Below, piece after piece: positions 32,073-45,213 of a stretch of DNA of 64,000 nt; positions within the stretch are counted from its first letter, which is position 1; every line of letters starts with the position of its first letter. Source of the stretch: Castanea sativa (taxonomy: Eukaryota > Streptophyta > Magnoliopsida > Fagales > Fagaceae); NCBI RefSeq assembly GCF_040712315.1, contig NC_134020.1, positions 10,404,251 to 10,468,250 on the forward strand. The letters are read 5' to 3'. The notes under the pieces are model-generated. The model ran no database searches. It saw nothing but the letters and a program-made list of their open reading frames with translations, and was not told where the DNA came from. Made by a program: the position numbers and the translations under genes.

Positions 32073-33694
32073 CTCTCTTGCGCAAGACCTAGTGATGATG
32101 GGATCATGGCATGGCGACAGGCAAACTTTTGATCCTTTGAATGGATGGGCGGTGACAGAGATGGGGTGCATTTGACAATATGGAAACACAACACCAAAGT
32201 CAAGTTAGTTTATGTCATTATTTAACATGCACCTACCATTTTCAGTAAAATTTTTCTTTGCACCCTAGATTGAGTATTTATCATGGTGAGTTTCTATGAT
32301 GATGCAAGATAAATGCACAAGATTGGCAAGTAACCGAAACTTTCATGACATGCACGGTAATGCAGGAAGGACCCTTCTTTTGATTATATGCTGGTACAAG
32401 ATTTGCTTTTACAATGTTGGGTTCATCGGCTCCAATAGCGGGCCTTTTACAATACAAGAACATGCAATTGCGAGGAAAAGCTCGACTTCTGACAATGTGG
32501 ACTTCTCGGGGAAGCTCTTGGACACTTGGATCTCTTGGGGGAGCCCATAGGTTCTTCACACCTTGTGATCTCTTTGATGATATAAGCTTCTAGGAAATCT
32601 TTTTGGATCTTTTCTAGGAAAGCTCTTGAACTCTTGATGCTTTGGAATTTTTTATAGCTTTTTGGCAGCATCTCCTCCTGAACGGAGTTTCGATTACTTG
32701 CCACAAATTTTATCTTTGCATGATTAGGTGACGGAACCCTTTAGTGTATGCATGAATGCCCTTGTAGGGTTGTAAACCCTTCGGGATAAGGTATGATCTA
32801 GCATGTACCAGAAACGGGGTTGCTTTCCCTAGGGGTTTAATCATGGATGTTGTGTAAGTAGGATAGAAAGAACCTAGAGTAAAGCATGATTTTTTTTAGC
32901 GCAAGCAAAAAGGGCGCAATTGTTACAAGACACTTTCCCATGACCTCTAGTCCTAGAAGGGTACCCTTTCCTAGGCTTGGACGTTCACTCTTTAGGCTTC
33001 ACCTAATCCTCATGGGCTCTAGGCTTGATCTAGTCCTCCCGGGTTTGACATAACTAGGACAACCCCTCCTAGGGGACTCAATCGCCATACCCCTCCCTTC
33101 ATAGAAGTTGCGGGGTAGGAAGAATCGAGGGGGCCATTTCAGCTACTCCTATCCACCCATCGACCCAAAAGTGCCAACAAAGTCAGCCCCAGATCTAACT
33201 ATGGGTAACACTGCCGATGTTTATGTCTGGCATCTGCAGATGGGGTGATGAAATGCCCAAAGAGATGTGACTACACCAGCAATGCAAAGCCCGGGTTCGG
33301 CTCAAAAAGGGTGTATATGTCATGCGATCCTTAATGAAGGGGAAAGACTTTTTCCACACACAGTAGATATATATATATATATATATATGAAAGCAGGTAA
33401 AGGTGTAGCGGAAATTAAATCTTGCTACCCTATGTTTGCATGTGAAGGAAAGCTGTAAAGCATGTGAGGAGCGGTAAAGCATGTGAGGAAAGCTGTAAAG
33501 CCCCATGAAAATACCTCACACCCCTTTTTGGAAAAAGATTTTTTTCTCTTTTGTAAACAGTCTACTAGGATATAGTAGAATCCTTTTTTAAAAGGAAAGC
33601 CCCAGAGGCCAATCCCAATTTCTAAGTTTTTGAAAGCCAATGTCCAAAGATTATAGTTTTATCAAAAGCTCTAAAGGCTAAACTCTCTGAGTAT
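32073..33694 (-). other. Element B leader
   Basis: About 1.6 kb lie between the primer site and the gag start, with no conserved coding. A (TA)n run is at 33367-33389, and three copies of a GTAAAGCATGTGAGGAAAGC-like unit are at about 33450-33500. Confidence 0.65.
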
Positions 33695-33711
33695 CCCCAG
33701 TGGAGTCACCA
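33695..33711 (-). other. Primer binding site of element B, tRNA-Arg type
   Basis: The minus strand reads TGGTGACTCCACTGGGG, one base from the TGGCGACTCC form matching the 3' end of a plant tRNA-Arg. It is next to the LTR end. Confidence 0.8.
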
Positions 33712-35489
33712 GTCTATTGACGCCGGGTCGCGGGCGGACAGTGAAACCGCCGCCAGGCCTTCATTCAACCACCCGCCGTGGCGACGCTCCCACGTGCGCG
33801 GGGCCCATTGGAGGCCCCTCTCTCGGTAATGGTCTTTGTGTGGTTCACACGAAGCTTCAAGTGCTCTCTTTCTCTCTCGGCAAAGGAGGGTAGGTGTCTA
33901 CCTTTGGTGGTGCAGCAGGAATCTTAGCCAAGTTTTAAGCGATTATCAATCATTGGGTTTTTCGAAGGTGTGATTGGTCACTTATTTCTAGTTGATTTTA
34001 TTATCAATCCTAGGCTAACAAAAAGGTCATTTTTCCTAATCTATTGTGGATGGCAAAAAATCTTGATTCTTGAGTCTGGAAGTTTAGTTATGTGTGGGGA
34101 AGGTGTTAGGCACCCCATAATGCCTGTCCAAGGACAGTCCTTTGTTTTGATAAAACCTTAATTTTTGGAAATTGGCAGTAAAAAACATGATTTTGACACA
34201 GGCTTTCAGGGCTTAACATACATGGGGGCTTTGAGGTTTAGCTTTTGAATAGGTGTGGTCCCAATCTATGCTTTCCTAAGGCACTTGGGCAAAGTATCAG
34301 ATTTTCATGGTGAAAATCCGATGACGTGTCACCTTACTTTCGCGGCGGAAATCAGGCATCGCTTGCCTTAGGTGACATGGACTATGATAATCACACCAGA
34401 AGGGGCGAGCAGGTATATATACATACATCATGCATAAAGCAAGCACACAAAGCAGGATAGTAAATGCCTACATCCCTAGAGCATGGCCCAAAATATAGAT
34501 GCATGAAAGTAAACAGGGGTCGCCATGCTTTAGAGATGAGGACGAATGGTACACGGCATGATATACCTAATACAAACCATCTAAGAGAGAAAGGAAGGAG
34601 GAAGAAAAAGGGGGTTAAAAGAGTACATAACCAAATGGGATAAGCGAAACTCCTAAACCTACTAAACACAGCCACTTGGCTTTACATCCATGCATTCACG
34701 CCCTTTTTTCTTGCGCCTAGAAGATCGCACCCTAGCTCCAAGCATCCTCGCTCCATGTGTGTACATTTCAAAGGCAAAGACAAGAAACCAGCAGACATGC
34801 GATGGAAGGGAAAAAGGTGCGTAGATAATGCTCAAAGGGTACAAAGCAAACAAGCGAGATAGATATGGCAAGCATAGCATGTGGCGGGAGACATGACAAG
34901 CAAAGGTAAACAAACAAGCAAGAAAGCAAGCAAGAAAACAAACAAACAAGAAAGAAGATAAACAAGCAAAAGCCACATAAAAGGAGGTGTCCACAGGGGA
35001 CAAATGTAGGTCTAGATTGGATGTCTATAGCTTTATTGTGTTGAAGTATGGACGACACACTAACAAGCAAGACTCATGCATGGACATGTACGCAAGCGTG
35101 TGAAGATGCATAGAAAGCCAACAAGTGGCACAAACAAGCATGGTAAGCATATCATCACATGGAGTGTAAAAGGGGAAAGGTATGCACGAAGCAACTCGGC
35201 ATCTGGAGATGCCTCCCAAAAAATTACACCTAAACAAGGCCTCATGGGTGTCAGATGTAACCCCACAACCACAAACCCTCTAAGGGTGTCAAGCGTAGCA
35301 AAGCCTACAACTAGATAGGTTAACACAAGCATAAAGCATATAAGCAAGCAAGCATAAACATGCAAATGGGATGATCCAAACACTTTGATATGGGTCAAGG
35401 TGTATGGACGAGGACCAAGACCATAGGGTCAAGATCTAAATCCTACCAAATGGCCAAAATGCAAGAAAATGCGATAAAATGAACAAAAG

Positions 35490-36200
35490 GGCTACAATAG
35501 CACATGGCATGACACACAAGGTCTAGGCCTAAGCACATAAACATGGCATGAAGCACGCAAGTACAAAGATGATGGCAAATAGCATGTTGAAAACAACGAT
35601 CTAAACATGTGAACACATCGATCTACACATATAGGCATGAAAAAGCGCGTGCAAACATGTGAATATACATCTAAACATGCGGATGTAAACATAAAAGCAT
35701 GGAAGAACACCAAATCCAAGCATACAAGCATGTGAACACATAGATCAAGACATATATGCATGTGAAGACATGGATCTAACCACATAACGTGGCAACATAG
35801 GCATAAACAGATAGATCCAAGCAAAGCATAGCCCAAAACAACATACAAGCATGTAAGCATGTGACCCTAACATTAACATAGCTCAAAATAAATGGGCAGC
35901 ACATAGAAAAACATGGCATAAGGCGTAAAACATGTAGATCAAGACAAATAACATGAGAACGAGTATAGAAACATGCGGATCTAGCCAAACAACACATGGA
36001 AAAATAGATCTAGGCACCAACACATTGTCGTAAAGCAAAAAGCACATAGATCGGGAAAAATATCATGTGAGAAACATAGAAACATGGATCTAAGCTAAGA
36101 AAATGCTAGAAACAAGATAAAGCAAGAAACATGCTAGAAAAAGCCATAAATCACGTTATTAAGGCAAAAAGAGCGAGAAACATGCTAGCAAAAGATTTAG
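35490..36200. repeat. CATG-rich degenerate repeat field in the B LTR
   Basis: Words such as AAACATGTGAACACAT, AAGCATGTGAACACAT and GATCTAAACATG recur every 20-35 bases. Long open frames on the minus strand (rich in Cys, Leu, His) are a by-product of this repeat and not genes. Confidence 0.7.
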
Positions 36201-36469
36201 AAGGTTAGGGGTGTGGATAGTATCTAAAAAGCTAAATCCACACCCCTAAACCCTAAACCCAAAACCCTAGGTGTAGACCCAAGGAAAAGAAGATTGGATG
36301 CAAGAACACTACCTTGTATTTTTGGTGAAGAGAGAAGAATCAAGAGACTTTGATGTGTTTTTGTGTGTTTTTTGTGTTTGGAAGAGGGACAAAAGCATGT
36401 AGTAAAACAAGGCAGAGATCCAAACTTAGAAAAATCATCCTCTCTCCTGTCTGAAGGGCATCTGGGGCT

Positions 36470-36482
36470 TTTTATAGCCCTA
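36470..36482 (-). promoter_or_regulatory. Putative TATA box of element B
   Basis: The minus strand reads GGGCTATAAAAAG at this point, about 640 bp into the LTR, a plausible U3/R border. No transcript start can be seen from sequence alone. Confidence 0.45.
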
Positions 36483-37123
36483 GCGCGAATTTTGAGGTGG
36501 TGGCCCTTATAGGGCCGCCACCTTGAAACAGCCATGGAATGGGTTGATCTTGATACCCCTAGAAATATTTTAACTTCCTATTTCTGAATATGTATGGAAC
36601 TTGAAAATCCAACGGTCGGATCAAAAGTTATGGCTCCTGGAAGTTAGAGGTGCATCGATCAATCCGTCATCCCGGCTTTCGTGATATCTCGACCGTTCTA
36701 ACTCCGATTTTGACCCATGAATAGTCGTTAGAATGAGAATTTGATCATCTTTGCAATGCCGTTGGTTTCGACTCATTTTGACATCCGAATTAAAATTAAG
36801 GTTTTTGGGCCCACCGAGATCAACTTCGGGTCAAACTTGGTCAAAGTGGCCAAAAATCTCCGAGAAGCTCGGGTTTGATGTAAAAATATGAAAAGTGTTG
36901 TTTTGTGAGGGTTTTGACCTCGTTTGACCTTTGGTCAAACTAGGGTTAACTAGGGGCGTTTTGGTCATTTGAGCTAAAAAAGGCACTTCGAGTGCTCTAG
37001 TATCCGAACGGGTTGCGCCACGTCATTCAGGATATTCTCGTGGCGCTATGGAGAGAAAATAATATTTTTGGATTTTCAAGGTCCATCATGAAAATCGAGG
37101 GTGGAAAAAATACGGTATCATCA

Positions 37124-38944
37124 TCATGTACTTATATAAAATATATTTTACAGAACATGAGATACAATGTATATGTATATATACTTATGGCAGGATAATG
37201 ATTAGCTCGTGTCAAAAGTAAAACACGTAATAACAAAGAAATAATAAAGTTTCAATAGAAAAGGTTTAGCTTGTATAATAGCAAACACGGTAAATATAAT
37301 AGCAAACACGGTAAATATAATAAAAATGTGCTACAGCAGAATAACTAGTACAGCAAATAAAGATACCACAGCAGGACAACTAATGCAGCGAACGTGATAA
37401 AAACGTGTTATAGTAGACTGGCTAAATACAGAAAATATAAGTTCTAATGAATGATATCAAATATATTTGCAATCAAGATCAAGTATTGAATCTTACCATA
37501 GAATATGTAAACCAAAAAGGAACCCAAACCCCAACTTGAACAACTTTGACATAAGCTTTTGCCAGCAAAATTGTGTATTTTGGAGAATATGCCTAAATCG
37601 ATACTTGTCACTACTTTTGGGATTCCAAAGAGTGGGTTTGCTAAAAGGGAGGGAAAAGATAGTTTATTGATGCATTCTCTTATTCCTACCGTGTTTTCTC
37701 TCTTTTTACCACTTTCTTTCTTTCTTTCTTTCTTTCCTTCCCTCCATTCCTTTTACTCTTAGTTCCTGACTACTATCTTGTCGTGGGTTATTTTTCTCCC
37801 TTATATCTTTTCCCTTTTGGATCCTCCTTTCCCTGGGTGCCTCCCCCTCTAAGTGCCTCTCCTTTCATCCATGGCTACCTCTTCCTTTTATATTAAACTG
37901 ATTCAATGGGATTTCTCCCTTTTACCCTTAAGGCTTCACCAACTATTTTTGGCTTGTTTTGGGCATTTCTTCAAGACTGCCTACCAACCCATTGGTTGCT
38001 TGGCCACTACCTCTGCTCAGATTTGCTGCACCACTACTCATTTCGTGACAATATTCCATTTTGTTTGTTCTTGCTATATACCTCTACCTCTGGGTTCAAA
38101 TGGATAAGGATTGGGCTACCTCACCACTTACCTCTATGGCATACATCAGATGGTCTCAACCATCTACTCCCTTTTTTGGGTAAGATACCATCCCAGTAGG
38201 GTATGTTCCCAAAAGAAGTCACGGCTAGAAACCAAATATAGACCATCTTCCCCCCACCACCAAACCGCACCCTCTAAATCCCCTTGACTATGGTCCCACA
38301 TCCCTTATATTGGTTGGGTACAAATTGGTGGTGCTCCGACCCTTGTGTGCTTGTTCCACTATCTTCTGTTTTTGTCTTCTTTCGTTCCCACGCTATTTCG
38401 GCCATTGCAGAATAGCCTTGTTAAGTTCTGCTGCGTGTCTCTGTCTTATATCTTCATGCGTTACCTGTTATGTTTGTCATTTCCTTTGGTTTGGATTTTC
38501 TTTCCTTCACGCAATTCCTGTTGCTAACACTTCCTGTTATTCCTTGTTTCTTTTCATTTTGTTTCTTCATATTAGTTTTCACACATATTCTTTTATACAA
38601 AAGGATTTGGGTCTTTGTGGGCCAAATAATGTTGACTGGATCAAAAGGGTCTTGGGCCCAATTTGCCTTGATCTGTCGAAGTCGTTATACTGAAGAACTG
38701 TATTTTGCAGCAGATCTGTATTCTGCTACAGATTTGTATTCTGCTACAGATCTGCATACTGATGCAGATCGCATTCCCCTGCATTTCTTTCTTTGAACCT
38801 TTCTTTCTCTTTGGTCTTCTTGATGGGCCTTTGGGCCTTGCTTTTCATTGGGCTTTCCTCCTATGGGCTTTTGGGTCTTGCTTCTTATTAGGCTTTCTTC
38901 CTCATGGGCTTTTGGGTATGGATCTGTAAAAATGGGCATCAACA
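37124..38944 (-). mobile_element. C2 3' LTR, U3-side part
   Basis: After the TSD of B (37124-37128) the match to the C2 5' LTR resumes (compare 45829 onward) and runs to GGGCATCAACA at 38944. The sequence TTCAGTCCGTTGAG beyond it is the decayed polypurine tract (compare TTCAGCCCCCTGAG at 50190). Confidence 0.87.
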
Positions 38945-39492
38945 TTCAGTCCGTTGAGCATATGGATTGCTTCTGCAATTTATATGCGAACACTTATGCA
39001 GTTTTCTTTCACGGATTGTTTCACAACTCACATGCAAATAAATCTCTTCTTTTCTTCCCGAGCCTTTTGACTACTGATCCTGCCATATCACTTCATCCTG
39101 CCTGCTATAGCTTTACCTCTCTTTTCATTTTTTGCTACCCCGTGGGCTTGCAAGCTGATGCTTCTACCATGCCAGTCCACTTCTTCATCAATCTTTTGCT
39201 AAGGGCTTCCTTGGCCCACTTTCCACATCTTGACCTCTTTTGGGCTTTATTGGCCAACATTCCTACTGTACCAGCCCATTTCACTACTTCATTTCTCGTG
39301 CTTCCTTAATCCATTTACTTCTTTTTTACCTCTTTTACTCTCATGGGCTTTTTGCTAGATTTTTTGGGCTTCTTTGGCTCAATTACAACATCTTTACCTT
39401 TTATTACTTTTTTGGCTTATTGGCCATTAAGCCAACCCAATGAGTTTAGTAATTCATTTCCCAGGCTTCCTCGGCTCATTTACTTTCTCTTT
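38945..39492 (-). other. C2 interior, 3' part
   Basis: Non-coding. It is pyrimidine-rich on the plus strand, with GGGCTT and GCCCATTT words repeated as in 50500-51200. No gag or pol trace is seen. Confidence 0.7.
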
Positions 39493-39497
39493 ACCTC

Positions 39498-40828
39498 TGT
39501 TGAGGTCCAAAATATATATATATATATATATATATAAGAAAACATGATAAAAGGCCCAAGGAGGTGGTACATTGGGTCAATCCGTGGGAAATAAAAAATT
39601 GAGAAAAGAAGAGAAAGATTGGGGCTACAAAAGAAAGAGGGATGATGGACCTGAGGCCCAAAAGGGGGTGAGGAGTCCATAGGAAAATGGAGAGGGGAAA
39701 GAAAAGAATTCAACCCGCCAGGACCAGAGAAAGAAAAAGGAGCTGGGGAAGGATGCCAGGGGGGTTGCCTAGAACCTTTGGATGTACAGCACAGCTAAAG
39801 GAGGATTAAGACAATTCAAAAGGTACCAGGAACAAGAAACAGATGGGCCTTTTCTCGAAGCAACCAGTAATACAGCACAAGGCTTGAGGATTTGGAAAGC
39901 AACGGCTCAGGGGTAGGAAGTCGATGTCTCGGGGAACCCAGAATAAGAAATCCAGGAAAGGAAATGGCTGGGGAAACCTTCGATTTCACAGAAGAAGGCT
40001 CCATTTACTAGGAAAAATGACAAAAGGAAGGGGCGGCTAAAAGGGGGCAAGCTTGAAAAGAGAAGACAAACAAAAAAGGGGACTTGGAAGGTAAAAGCAT
40101 CTCAGAATAGAAGGTCAGCAAGACACTTTCAAGGAAAAAAACATCAAAAGAAGGGAGCTATGGAAAATAAGGAAATGAGCAATTGTTAGAAGAGCTGAGA
40201 TAAACAGGGGGCTCTAGTACCCAGGGGACCAAGGGGGGAAGAATCAATGGTACCCCAAAACCCTAATGTGACACTATAAAGGGAGAGAGCAGCCAATGTT
40301 GGAGGCATTCAGCAAGAAAAAGAACAGATAGAATCATTAAGAAGAAGCTCTGTAAAACTCAAAGAAAACAGGGAAATACCTCCCGGTATCCCAGAAACAA
40401 CCACCAAAGCACATGCTTGGATTCTAAAGGATTCAAATTTTGCAAGTCTTGGAGACCTAAAAGAGTCATCTAAGTCTATAATTTTTTAGCTTATTTGAAC
40501 CTTGCATTAAGTCTTGGTGAGCTCATCGTAATCCATAACTAAGAAAATCAATGAAATATTTCCCCACTGATTTCAAGATCCCGAGCAATTATTTCGTTTT
40601 TTCCCTTATTACATTTGTCTGCCCTGCTGTTTTCTTGTTGATCAATACGTATATTCTCGATTTCTAGTGTATGTGTATTACAGGAGTCTTGCCCTGTGCA
40701 CCACTTGGTCTTTAAACAGCCCAATTAGCTACGGTAGACCAAGCCCAATCCCTTCAAACTACAATTAGGGAGTTTGGGGTCCTTGTTTAAACTTGGGCCT
40801 GGATACTGTTCGAAAAAGGACTCTCACA
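39498..40828 (+). mobile_element. Solo LTR E inside the C2 interior
   Basis: Start TGTTGAGGTCC, end GGACTCTCACA, 1331 bp, flanked by ACCTC (39493-39497 and 40829-40833). An ACTATAAAGGG box at 40274 suggests plus-strand transcription. A (TA)n run lies at about 39513-39535. No primer site or coding follows. Confidence 0.87.
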
Positions 40829-40833
40829 ACCTC

Positions 40834-43800
40834 TTATTATTCCCATTGGCTTACTACTTCATTCATTGGGCTTCCTTAGCTCATTTACTCATTCTGTCAT
40901 TTCAGCCTATTGGGCTTGTTTCCTTATTCCTTTACCATTTTTCCCTTCTCACCTTCTCAATTGTTAAGCTTCTTCTGCTTTTGGGCCCTTTGTCAAAAAT
41001 GGGTATCAACAAGGGTCTTTTTGCAATAGGTCAACTTAGCCTCTTTTTCTACTTCTACCTTCATTCAAAGGGATTGTCGATGATGATGATGTATGCATTC
41101 CTTTGTTTGTTTCTTGGTTGCTTTTTGAAAATTCCCTGTGATCTTAGACTTCTACAGTGGTACTTATTTCTCTATGTCTGCGGTAATTTGTATACTTATT
41201 TCTTTACTTTTCTGCAGTAGCATGTACTCATTTCTTTGCTTCTACGGCAATATGCATACTTGTTTCTTATACTTCCACTCTCTCTTGCCAACTTTGCAAA
41301 CAACACTTTGTGGCGTGAGTTTCCTTCTTACAGTCTTCGTTTTTCTTTTCTTTTAGCCATTTAAGGTTGCTTCACTTTGAGCTTCATTCATTCTCTAAGA
41401 ATAGAGAAAGTGTTGTCTTCTACTACCTTCGCATCTAAGCCGATGACTGAAAAGATTTTCATCAAAATAGTTTTGCCATGTTACTTTCTACAAGTATGGT
41501 TCCTTTCATAAGAAGAAAGCTTCCTCTAAGTGTGTAGATCAAAGGGTATCTTCGTTCCCTCTTCTTGTACTTTCTTCTTCTCTTTGCATTCACATATCTT
41601 CATACCTTTTGCACATTTCAAACAAAACTTACAGCTAACATTGCAAGCCATCATCATAACCAAGTACTCTTTCATTTGCTAATAATACTTTCTATTGTGT
41701 TGAAGAACACATGTATTTTTCGCCAGGATGAAGTTTCTGCGAAGAAGGATGCTGAGCTTTGTAGAAAGGCAAGCTTCTTTTAGTGATGATGTATCTATGG
41801 AGGACCTCATTATTTGGAGCTACTAACATGGGCAAATGTATTGTTGCAATAGTAGAGGACCTTCTAGCCCCCAAGATCATCAACACTCTTGTACCTTTGC
41901 CGTTTGCATTGCGGGTCATTTCTGATTCTGCCACAAATTTCGATTTTGTTGCAAAATTGCAAAATTAATTTTTCTGTAGAGGTGACTGAGTCTGCCACTC
42001 ATTTTAAGGCGCCTACAAATGGTGCCGCTATAGATGTTTTTCCAAGAGGCAATGAGGATGCTTTCACGAGAAATCTTTACTTTCTTTTCATTCTAAATAT
42101 TTTCTTTGTTATTCTGCCACAACAGCTATTGATTCCTTTGTGTTTGATTTTTTTTCTTCTTTAACATATTCTTCTTGTTATTCTGCCACAACCACTGTTG
42201 GTGAGGATATCACTACTTCATTGACGAAAAGGCATGGATGCTGTTGCAAACTAACTTTCTCTCGATTTTGTTGTAATCTTCCTAGATGAGTAGGATACAC
42301 CAATCTCTTAGGAAGATTAAAAGCTTCACAAGAAAAACTCCTTAAGATTACCACATATCTTATTTCTCCCAATTCTTCTTTCTCATGTTGCTAAGCTTGG
42401 CAGTGTCTTTGACAAGCTTCCTTTGCTTTCCAATTCTTGTGGAAGGTAGTCTGCCATTGAATGCATTGCTAAAGAAATGTTTGTACTTCATCATTGATTT
42501 CTACCTTTTGTTTCTACTGTTAGTTCATTTGTTACTCAGCTTTTCTGTGGAGCGCTCTTGAAGCCTTAAAGTCTCGCATGGAGCATTTATTTTTTGCTAT
42601 AGTGCTTGTTGGTTGTCCTTTAAATATGTTTCTCCTGGAGTGCTTGTAGGCCTTCTCTTCTTGCTTCCTTTCTTTGCTTCATTGACATTTGCTGCAGCGA
42701 GGGTGGTAAAATTTCTTTCCATGGATTCACTATTGCATAGACTTTGTATTGTGTGAGAACTTATTCTCCAATTGCTAGTTGATGCTTTTGCAGAAGATAG
42801 ATGATGTTGCTGCTTTATCATAGACTAGAATGTTACTTGACCATGGTAGGTTGCAACAAATTGCATGGGTGTTGCACTATGCCATATCATAAGGTTTGAA
42901 GTTGTTGCAGATCAAGTGGTGGATGAATGTTGCTGAAATGCCACAATTAATACTTATTTCGCAATGGGTAATGTTGCTGCTGCATATTGATACTCTAAGC
43001 GCTTTGCGAAAGGCTTTCTAAATTTGCTACAGAATGCCTTTGCAGCAAAACACGTTCAATAAAAATCTTGTAATAATTTTCTGCGGTAATAAACTAAGCA
43101 ACTTTATTCACGGCAGAATGTGTGTTGGCAATTGATTATGCTATGTTCCTTTTGCACACAAGCCAAAAGGAGCTTTGAGTTTGTCACTATTGCAGATTTC
43201 TTCTAGGATGAGACATGGGCATCAATGAGTTTCATGACTTGAAAAGTGATGGTGGAGTTGCATAGTTTGTAGTACAAGTGATCGGATACATTCTTTCTTA
43301 GAAATATCATAAAGATCATGATCATTGATGCCACTCTAGGCATAAATCCTCTAAGGTGCTTTGAAGAAAACTTCTTAACTCTTCAAGATTGTTAAATCAG
43401 TTTGCTAGGCCCAATAATGGACAAAGAGCAGTTTGCAAGCAACTTGTAGATTTGGGGTTCTTTATGGAGAGTACGCAATAACTAAGTGATTGGCCTCATT
43501 CCAAGCTCAAGAGATTGATTCAGCAAAAGTGAACACGAAAGGCTTTGTATGCTCTCTTGCTTTGAGAACAAGTCTCAAATTTTTTGAATAAGATCTAGAC
43601 TCGAATTTCTTGTTGTAGTAAAATGGTCCACTACCCCTTTAAACATCTTCACACTGTTGGTGTTCCCATGAATTCTTAATGGGGCAATGATCACTTCTAT
43701 TGGAGAAGATGATCACGTTGGATTTGTGATTGCACTTAGAAAGTTCAAGAATTCAATACTAAATTTTGTGGTAGGATATTCAGCAAAAAGACCTGCTGGA

Positions 43801-45192
43801 ATTCAATACAAAATTCTGCTGTAGAATATTTTGCTATAGAATATTCTGGTTTGAATAGTCTGCTGAGATATCTACACTTTAACTTTTGAAACTTTCTGCT
43901 ACGAAATATTCTACAAATGAGCATTTTGCATTTTTGAAATTCAGCAAATTCTGCTGTGAACAGTCTGCTGAAGGATCTGCACAAAACCAAAATTGCAATT
44001 TACATCATTTTTTTTTTCTTCTAGCTTTTGGTTCTTGAGGGGAAGTAGAGCTAGAATTACTAGCATGAAAAAAAATTATTGAAACCTTGTGAGGGAATGA
44101 AGGGATTTTTCTCTTCTACATGCTGGACTCGAAGGTGGAGATGAAGAGAGTTTAGAAAACTTCTAGTGTTTCCTTAAAAGAAATGAGAGCAAAAAGTGGT
44201 GGAAGTTTTGGTTTTGCATGTTTAAATAAGTGGCTTGTCACATGTCTCACATGCATGGCAAGGAGAACAAGTCTCATTTAAAAGATAGGACTAAGTGTCT
44301 TGATCTTATTAGTCTCTCTATATAGGAAATATTACAACTATTGTAAGGGCCTTCTATTGTAGAGTTCTCATAATATTTCTACTGTAGAACTCTATGGTGT
44401 TGTAGTGATATTTTGCTACCGTGTTATGATGCAATACCATTGAACTCTACTATGGTATTGTGGTATTCTACCACAACATTCTGCTACAATATTCTACCAT
44501 AGCATTTCGCTCACAATACTATTCTATTTTAACGTTGCTGTGTTTTGCCATAGAATTCTACTACGGTACTATCCTGCTGTAACGTTGCTGCAATATTCTG
44601 CTATAGAATTTCGCAACACTATTTTGTTGTAATGTTGCCGTGATATTTCACCATAGAATTCTGCTATGGTACTGCTGTGATGTTTTGGATACTTTCCTGT
44701 GTTGTAGCACAAATTAAACCAGATAATTAATTTATCTAGTCTTGATATACGATAATATTTCTTTTTCGACAACTTTGTTTTATCTTGTTTTTTTTTTCCT
44801 ACATTAAACTCAATTTGTGTAAGTAGCAAGCTAAACTCCAATAACTGGTGAGATTTTCTAAATCATTATTGATACAATATAATTATTGTTCAGGCTCTCC
44901 CTTATTCAACCAAGGGTAGGCAGCTCCATAAAATGGTCATATTCGATTTTGGTGATATTTCTTGAAGCATAATAATTTTAGTAAATAATGATATCATGAA
45001 TCATTGGGGTACGCTAATTTAAAGCCAAAATATCAAAACTAGCCATGTCTCTCAAAATATATTAAAAGGTTAGAAACTTCCCTAAGGGTATAGCTTGGAC
45101 GATTTAAGAACATCCACATCTCACTTTGGTAAGGACTTGGAAACATGATTGTGGAGGAGAAATATCTCATTCTCCCCATCTTGATTCCAACT
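40834..45192 (-). other. C2 interior, 5' part
   Basis: 4.4 kb without gag or pol. It parallels the C3 interior in patches: 41100-41530 with 51240-51960, 41530-42180 with 52210-52680, and 43000-45190 with 54400-57585. It lacks the pol relic present in C3 at 52985-54330. It is dense in TTCTGC/GCAGAA words; 44330-44690 repeats ATTCTGCTACA/CATAGAATTC blocks. Confidence 0.75.
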
Positions 45193-45209
45193 CCCCAATG
45201 GAGTCGCCA
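45193..45209 (-). other. Primer binding site of C2, tRNA-Arg type
   Basis: The minus strand reads TGGCGACTCCATTGGGG, four bases from the end of the 5' LTR. Confidence 0.88.
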
Positions 45210-45213
45210 AAAA

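Larger units (their letters stand above)
24281..37123 (-). mobile_element. Tat-lineage Ty3/gypsy element B nested in the C2 3' LTR
   Basis: It runs (plus strand) from TGTCAACATTGG to ACGGTATCATCA between ACATG (24276-24280) and TCATG (37124-37128), a TSD with one mismatch. Aligning with the uninterrupted LTR copy near 45810-45830 confirms the breakpoints. On the minus strand: 5' LTR 37123-33713, tRNA-Arg-type primer site, leader, gag, protease, RT, RNase H, second (archaeal-type) RNase H, start of integrase, then a truncated 3' LTR. The extra RNase H marks the Tat (Ogre/Retand-related) branch. Confidence 0.88.
33713..37123 (-). mobile_element. 5' LTR of element B
   Basis: About 3.4 kb, starting (minus) TGATGATACCG at 37123 and ending near 33713 before the primer site. 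Its U5 side matches 24281-25903. Contents: a 36,230-36,280 stretch with CCCTAAACCCTAAACCC, and a long field of CATG-rich degenerate repeats. A TTTTATAGCC word at 36472-36481 read on the minus strand (GGCTATAAAA) is a good TATA box. Confidence 0.85.

Noticed and set aside
34391..35997. Several minus-strand frames rich in Cys, Leu and His
   Set aside because: They lie in the CATG-repeat field of the B LTR and reflect the repeat, with no start context or domain.
39510..39536. Promoter from the TA-rich run
   Set aside because: Simple (TA)n microsatellite; the better TATA candidate in that LTR is at 40274.
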